A stretch of DNA of 64,000 nucleotides from the NCBI GenBank assembly GCA_025150425.1, contig CP102281.1, positions 1,674,001-1,738,000 of the forward strand. The letters run 5' to 3'. Within the stretch, counting starts at the first letter, position 1, and each line of letters begins with the position of its first letter. Below are positions 60,197-64,000 of this stretch, in pieces. The notes under the pieces are model-generated. The model was not told where the DNA came from. It searched no databases and worked only from the letters and a program-made list of their open reading frames with translations. Position numbers and translations under genes: made by a program. The stretch comes from [Eubacterium] siraeum (GTDB lineage Bacteria; Bacillota; Clostridia; Oscillospirales; Ruminococcaceae).

Positions 60197-61366
60197 TTAT
60201 CTCTTATATAATCCGACAGTTATACTGCCGGCGCCTTTTATATTAAAGTCTGCGCTGTGATAATCAGTGCCGCTTATCAACATCATACAGTCGGCAACAT
60301 CTTTTCCTTCTCCGCCGCCGTTGCCTGCAAGATACGGTGTGTCACCGAAATCATCTGTTGTAAATGCGTATACTTTGGAATATCTTGATTCTGTCTTTAT
60401 TACATAATCAATCTTCGCCGCAGTGTCACACAATGCCGTAAATCTCTGACCGCTGTAATATTCGGTACTGATTTGCTTTTCCGCAGGAACAGAGCTTACG
60501 CTTAAATCGGCAACACTGCTATCCCACGCAAGAATCAGATCATCTACCTTATTTTGCAGATATGTAACCATATTGCCCTTCTGAAAGCGTGTGAAGTTCT
60601 CGTCATCGCTCATTCTGAAATTATCAAGAAATAAATTCTCTCTCAGATACAGATATGTCAGGCTGTCATTGATCGTAAGATTACAGTCGGAACTACCGAG
60701 AATATCCGTCTTGGTGCCGCTTTCGGCAAACTGCGAAAACTGTATCAGCCTTACAGTAATACTTGCCTTGTACGGTGTGTTCTCTAGTCTTGATACATCA
60801 ACGCCGTTTACCGAACTGCTGTATTTCAGCACAACATTGAAGTAATAATCGCCGTTCAGCAGCTTTTCCGCCGTGTCGGTATCTCTTGACAAAAAGCCCT
60901 CATAGCCGCTTCCTACAGCACCGAGTAAGCCTCTTACCGCAACATTGACCTCAATATCATCCGGCTTTGTACCGTCCGTCAGCGAAACAATCGTTTGCAC
61001 AGCCTCGTTTATTACCTTATCGGCATTCAGGTTATCATAGCATATCTTGTTATCGGTATCAACTATCAGCTGAAATTCCGTCCCATTCTCAAGACGCACG
61101 TCAGCCTTGCAGAAACCGCTTGCATATTTATTGAAGTCCGGCACAGGCCCGGGGTTTTTCTTAGCCTGCATAAATTCAATGCTGACTACCTGTCCCCCTC
61201 CGAAATTATCTTCAAGATATTTCTCGGCAATGGGCTTCGCCTGCCTTATATCCTCTTTCGCCTTTTCTTTTTCCTCAGCCGACATACAAGCCGTACACAT
61301 CAGTATCGCAAGACCCGATACGGCAAGCACCGCCAGAAACGAAAATATCCTTTTTTTCAGTTTCAT
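60197..61366 (-). CDS. Lipoprotein of unknown function
   Basis: 389 residues. Lipobox MCTAC (Cys27) after a hydrophobic signal, then a Lys/Glu-rich helix and a long extracellular part with no motif I know. Its ATG overlaps the stop of the DUF512 gene by 4 bp (ATGA), so it is translated from the same message and is followed by der at 17 bp. Confidence 0.65.
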   Translation of the reverse strand: MKLKKRIFSFLAVLAVSGLAILMCTACMSAEEKEKAKEDIRQAKPIAEKYLEDNFGGGQVVSIEFMQAKKNPGPVPDFNKYASGFCKADVRLENGTEFQLIVDTDNKICYDNLNADKVINEAVQTIVSLTDGTKPDDIEVNVAVRGLLGAVGSGYEGFLSRDTDTAEKLLNGDYYFNVVLKYSSSVNGVDVSRLENTPYKASITVRLIQFSQFAESGTKTDILGSSDCNLTINDSLTYLYLRENLFLDNFRMSDDENFTRFQKGNMVTYLQNKVDDLILAWDSSVADLSVSSVPAEKQISTEYYSGQRFTALCDTAAKIDYVIKTESRYSKVYAFTTDDFGDTPYLAGNGGGEGKDVADCMMLISGTDYHSADFNIKGAGSITVGLYKR

Positions 61367-62679
61367 ATATCCGTCCCTTCCCCTAAAATAGCATCAAGAA
61401 GCTCATATCCGTCCGTTGCAACCGGCATTATCTCAATTCCGAGTGCCTGCTCAACATCGCTTACCGTCTTATCGTCAAGAAAAATATCGCTGTTTGTTTT
61501 CAGCATATTCTCTGTTATAAGCAGTCTTTCCCCCAGATTATCTTTATAAGGTGTAAGCTGTGCGATTATATCTCCTGCCGTTATAAGTCCGGCAACGGTA
61601 ATAGTTTCCCCGAAAAAGTCGTTTCTTATAGTATAAACGTCAACCACGGTATTCGGAAAATCCGTTTTCAGCATTTTTCCGAGTGTTTCTATCAGCGGTG
61701 CGGCAAGTACCCCTGTCGCCACCGAAACGTGCCGCTCCTTATCGTCCGTTTCACCGAATTCACGCTTATCCGCAAGTGCGTCTATAAACTCCTTTTGCAG
61801 ACTCGCACACATTCCCACGCCGTTTTCAAACTGGTCAAAATCGCCGTAGAACTCATAATCGGGCATTTTCCTCTTAGCCGTAAGATAAAATTCGTCCGAC
61901 GCATACACTACCCTGTCGTGATACTTTTCAAACATCATATCACCGAAAAACTCCAGCGTGTCTATCGCCTTGCCTGCGGTTTCTTCGTTGAAAAGCTCCA
62001 GCTTCGGCAGCTTGTCCCTGAATCTCGTTACCCCTACAGGCACGCAGGCCACGCTCTTTACCGCAGGGTAAAGCATACAAAGGTCGGTCAGCGTTTTCTC
62101 AAGCTCCTTGCCGTCATTAAGTCCGGGGCAAAGCACTATCTGTGTATTTATCTCGATCCCCGCCGCCGCCATTTTATAAAGATAATCAAGGCACTTTCCT
62201 GCATTCGGATTTTTCGTCAGCTTTACACGAAGTTCAGGATTAGTCGTATGCACCGAAATATTCATCGGCAGCTTCATCTTTATAATTCTGTCAACATCCT
62301 CGTCGCTGAGATTTGTCATAGTAATATAGTTGCCCTGCAAAAAACTCAGACGTGAGTCATCATCCTTGAAGTACAGCGTTTCACGCATACCCTTCGGAAG
62401 CTGATTTATGAAGCAGAACACACAGTTGTTCTTGCAGTGCTGCTTGCAGTCCATAAGATAGGTCTCAAAATTAAGTCCGAGGTCGTCATACTCGCCCTTC
62501 CTTACCTTTACCGTCTTGTCCTCAAGTTCTATCACGAGCTTTTTATCAGAAGCATAAAACTGATAGTCGAGTATGTCGTGTATAGCGTTTCCGTTTATTG
62601 AAACAAGGCTTTCGCCCGCCTTTATCCTCGCCTTATCGGCAGGAGAACCTTTGTCTACGGAGGTTATCCTTACAGACAC
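61363..62679 (-). CDS. DUF512-family radical-SAM-like protein with N-terminal PDZ-like domain
   Basis: 438 residues. PDZ-like N-terminus (ITSVDKGSPADKARIKAGE ... LVSINGNAIHD), the cysteine motif CKQHCKNNCVFCFINQLPKGMR (spanning about residues 78-100 of this reading) and LCPGLNDGKELEKTL, then the DUF512 region. This family commonly lies next to der and plsY in Firmicutes; its substrate is unknown. The GTG at 62679 is preferred, with AAAGGA eight bases upstream; a TTG at 62709 lacks a site. Confidence 0.88.
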   Translation of the reverse strand: MSVRITSVDKGSPADKARIKAGESLVSINGNAIHDILDYQFYASDKKLVIELEDKTVKVRKGEYDDLGLNFETYLMDCKQHCKNNCVFCFINQLPKGMRETLYFKDDDSRLSFLQGNYITMTNLSDEDVDRIIKMKLPMNISVHTTNPELRVKLTKNPNAGKCLDYLYKMAAAGIEINTQIVLCPGLNDGKELEKTLTDLCMLYPAVKSVACVPVGVTRFRDKLPKLELFNEETAGKAIDTLEFFGDMMFEKYHDRVVYASDEFYLTAKRKMPDYEFYGDFDQFENGVGMCASLQKEFIDALADKREFGETDDKERHVSVATGVLAAPLIETLGKMLKTDFPNTVVDVYTIRNDFFGETITVAGLITAGDIIAQLTPYKDNLGERLLITENMLKTNSDIFLDDKTVSDVEQALGIEIMPVATDGYELLDAILGEGTDI

Positions 62680-62725
62680 GTTATCAGTCCTTTCTTTCCG
62701 AATTCTCAATTAAGCATACATATAT

Positions 62726-62754
62726 ATTATACACTTTTGTTGTGTAACCGTCAA
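62726..62754 (-). promoter_or_regulatory. Sigma-A promoter of the DUF512-lipoprotein-der operon
   Basis: Minus strand TTGACG (62749-62754), 17 bp, TATAAT (62726-62731). Confidence 0.75.
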
Positions 62755-62780
62755 CATAAAATCTAAAAAGATAACTTTTC

Positions 62781-63161
62781 CGGCCTGTCGAAAAACCTAT
62801 ATAATTTTTAAAAATGGGGTGTCGAGTGTTGCTTGCTCTGCTGGTTTAGCATCGTGCAAAACTTTTGGCAAGCAACCAAAGCATCCTTGCTTTGGGGCGT
62901 AGCCCCCGTACAGGTCGTCAGCCATTTGTGCCACAGCATCGTGCAGTGGCTTTGTGTGACTGACTGCAAGCATCCTTGCTTGGTCTAGGGGCGGTAGCCC
63001 CACACTCAGCCCCGGCACGGACGCCGGGCGTGTATGCCCAAAGGCTCTGCACGATGCAGAGCCAACCAAGCATACACAGCCTTTCACCGGGGGAAAGGGG
63101 TTTGGGGATAGGGATAATAAATCAGAAGTTTATTTCAAAAATAGACTTTTTCTACAAGCTG
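62781..63161. mobile_element. Enlarged copy C of the terminal-inverted-repeat element, 381 bp
   Basis: Same orientation and outer parts as element B (CCTGTCGAAAAACC start, GACTTTTTCTACAAGCTG end, GGGGCGTAGCCCCC, GGTCTAGGGGCGGTAGCCCC and GGGGAAAGGGGTTTGGGG type blocks), but with three insertions of about 70-110 bp. The insertions share short words: GCATCGTGC at 62849 and 62936 (reverse complement at 63049) and GCATCCTTGCTT at 62881 and 62970. No ORF of weight. Unlike A and B it is not flanked by duplicated hairpins. Bases 62710-62780 hold only the promoter. Confidence 0.7.
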
Positions 63162-63215
63162 AACTTTTATCTCCTGCCCTGCAAATTGTCATAACAAAAT
63201 TTTGCAAAACAAAAA

Positions 63216-63243
63216 GGCAGTAAGTCATTTCTGACATACTGCC
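63216..63243 (-). terminator. Terminator after rpmF
   Basis: GGCAGTA / TACTGCC stem with inner GTCA/TGAC pairs, followed on the minus strand by TTTTTGTTTT. Confidence 0.85.
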
Positions 63244-63265
63244 ACAATGTTTGCGCTAACAAGAA

Positions 63266-63451
63266 TTACGCCTCTTTACTAGCGATAACTTCCTTGCCCT
63301 TGTAATAACCACAATTGCCGCATACTCTGTGAGGGAGCTTTAACTCACCGCACTGAGGGCAACGTGAGAATGCAGGTGCAGATAGCTTCCATACCTGTGA
63401 ACGTCTCTTGTCACGTCTTGCCTTAGATACTTTTCTCTTTGGAACTGCCAT
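63266..63451 (-). CDS. rpmF: 50S ribosomal protein L32
   Basis: 61-residue zinc-ribbon ribosomal protein: [19 protein letters not shown] at the start and the four-cysteine site [17 protein letters not shown], so it is the zinc-containing (C+) form. A GGGGGG-rich ribosome site precedes the ATG. Confidence 0.97.
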   Translation of the reverse strand: MAVPKRKVSKARRDKRRSQVWKLSAPAFSRCPQCGELKLPHRVCGNCGYYKGKEVIASKEA

Positions 63452-63525
63452 TTTAGCACCCCCCTCTGATGTTCATTATCTCAAAATTAAGCCGATTTAT
63501 CATCGTCTAAGCTAACACGAGTGAT

Positions 63526-63554
63526 ATTATACTACAAAAATCAAAATTTGTCAA
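63526..63554 (-). promoter_or_regulatory. Sigma-A promoter of rpmF
   Basis: Minus strand TTGACA (63549-63554), 17 bp, TATAAT (63526-63531), just after the stop of the P-loop gene. Confidence 0.82.
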
Positions 63555-63557
63555 CAC

Positions 63558-63965
63558 TTATTTGAGATATTTTTTAATATTTTCTGTGAGGTCAGCTACC
63601 TCTGCAGATATAGTGAATGTAACGTGTGTGTTCTCGCCGCTTACAGCCGCTACCTTATCGAACATAGCACCGACCTTTTCCATATCTCTGCCGCAGATCT
63701 TGAGAATACCGTCAACAAAGATGTCTGTGCAGTCGTAATCGGATGCCAGCATACCTGCGATAAAGCCGTACATTGCATCGTAGTTATCAATGTTGTAGTC
63801 CTCGATATTTACAAGACGTACCTTGTGATAGATGTCTATGTTGAGGGAAGAACCGATCTGGATAGCAACAACGTTGCCGTTGCTTGCCTGCTCAGCTTCG
63901 TGGATAGCGTTTATAAGTAACTTAGTCTTACCTGTTCCCTTTTTACCTGCGATAAGTTTAATCAT
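63558..63965 (-). CDS. P-loop ATPase-like small protein
   Basis: 135 residues with a Walker A loop at the N-terminus (AGKKGTGKTKLLIN, residues 6-19) and a Walker-B-like CTDIFVDGILKI near residue 85. Such short proteins are sometimes annotated as PilT-like, but nothing supports a motility role. GGAGGA precedes the ATG. The gene upstream lies outside the window. Confidence 0.7.
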   Translation of the reverse strand: MIKLIAGKKGTGKTKLLINAIHEAEQASNGNVVAIQIGSSLNIDIYHKVRLVNIEDYNIDNYDAMYGFIAGMLASDYDCTDIFVDGILKICGRDMEKVGAMFDKVAAVSGENTHVTFTISAEVADLTENIKKYLK

Positions 63966-64000
63966 TGTAAAGTCCTCCGTATTTTTACGGCAGAGTCGCC

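Overview
The window reads as chromosome of a spore-forming, plant-fibre-degrading Firmicute of the Ruminococcaceae/Oscillospiraceae type, perhaps close to [Eubacterium] siraeum or Ruminococcus. This is judged from gene content and style, not from a database match. The evidence is PolC-type replication polymerase, sigma-K, spoVAC-AD-AE, the ylmC/ymxH family, two GH5 endoglucanase lipoproteins with Thr/Ser-rich linkers, consensus sigma-A promoters (TTGACA, 17 bp, TATAAT, often with TG before the -10) and strong AAGGAGG-type ribosome sites. No phage, CRISPR array, rRNA or tRNA was found. Most of the window is ordinary core chromosome.

Layout. 1-2.3 kb: tsf (cut by the window edge), rpsB, a ylmC-like gene and a DtxR/MntR-type repressor. 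2.6-8.4 kb: a complete branched-chain amino-acid ABC transporter (livK, then livHMGF) followed by a nucleotide-kinase-like gene. 8.5-12.3 kb: an HD hydrolase, a MutS-like ATPase, an SDR oxidoreductase and an Smr protein. 12.4-22.3 kb: a GH5 cellulase joined to a full histidine operon (hisZGDCBH-Zn ribbon-A-membrane protein-F, then hisIE and the cellulase from a second promoter). 22.4-26.9 kb: an operon of an ATC-hydrolase-like gene, tmcAL, a MurL-like epimerase and a divergent murD. 27.1-39.7 kb: hom-pyrH-frr-uppS-cdsA-dxr-rseP-ispG-polC. 40.3-45.5 kb: a second GH5 cellulase, an SH3-like protein, a transglutaminase-like protein, a polysaccharide deacetylase and a cyclophilin. 45.7-50 kb: an ECF sigma factor with its membrane partner, a small secreted peptide, an SH3-like lipoprotein and an Rpn/PDDEXK protein. 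50-57 kb: apgM, spoVAC-AD-AE, a second ATC-hydrolase-like gene, a 37-residue membrane protein, sigK and putP. 57.2-64 kb: gpsA, plsY, der, a lipoprotein, a DUF512 radical-SAM protein, rpmF and a P-loop protein.

The most interesting points are four. (1) murL next to a murD that lacks the usual SKATN motif suggests peptidoglycan D-glutamate made by epimerising UDP-MurNAc-L-Ala-L-Glu rather than by glutamate racemase. (2) A non-coding element of about 175 bp with short imperfect terminal inverted repeats occurs at 10982-11157 and 54985-55158; each copy is bracketed by two copies of the local transcription-terminator hairpin (28 and 34 bp), as if the element duplicates terminators on insertion. 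A third, enlarged copy at 62781-63161 carries three nested insertions. (3) A 43-bp block holding a complete promoter is repeated upstream of hom and upstream of the second cellulase, bracketing the cellulase as an islet. (4) PolC is long (1605 residues) because its N-terminal OB-fold region is duplicated.

Smaller repeats include a GC-rich palindromic unit beside the polC and cellulase stop codons and a cluster of six short hairpins at 42032-42166. All family assignments come from motifs and remembered family features; no search was run.
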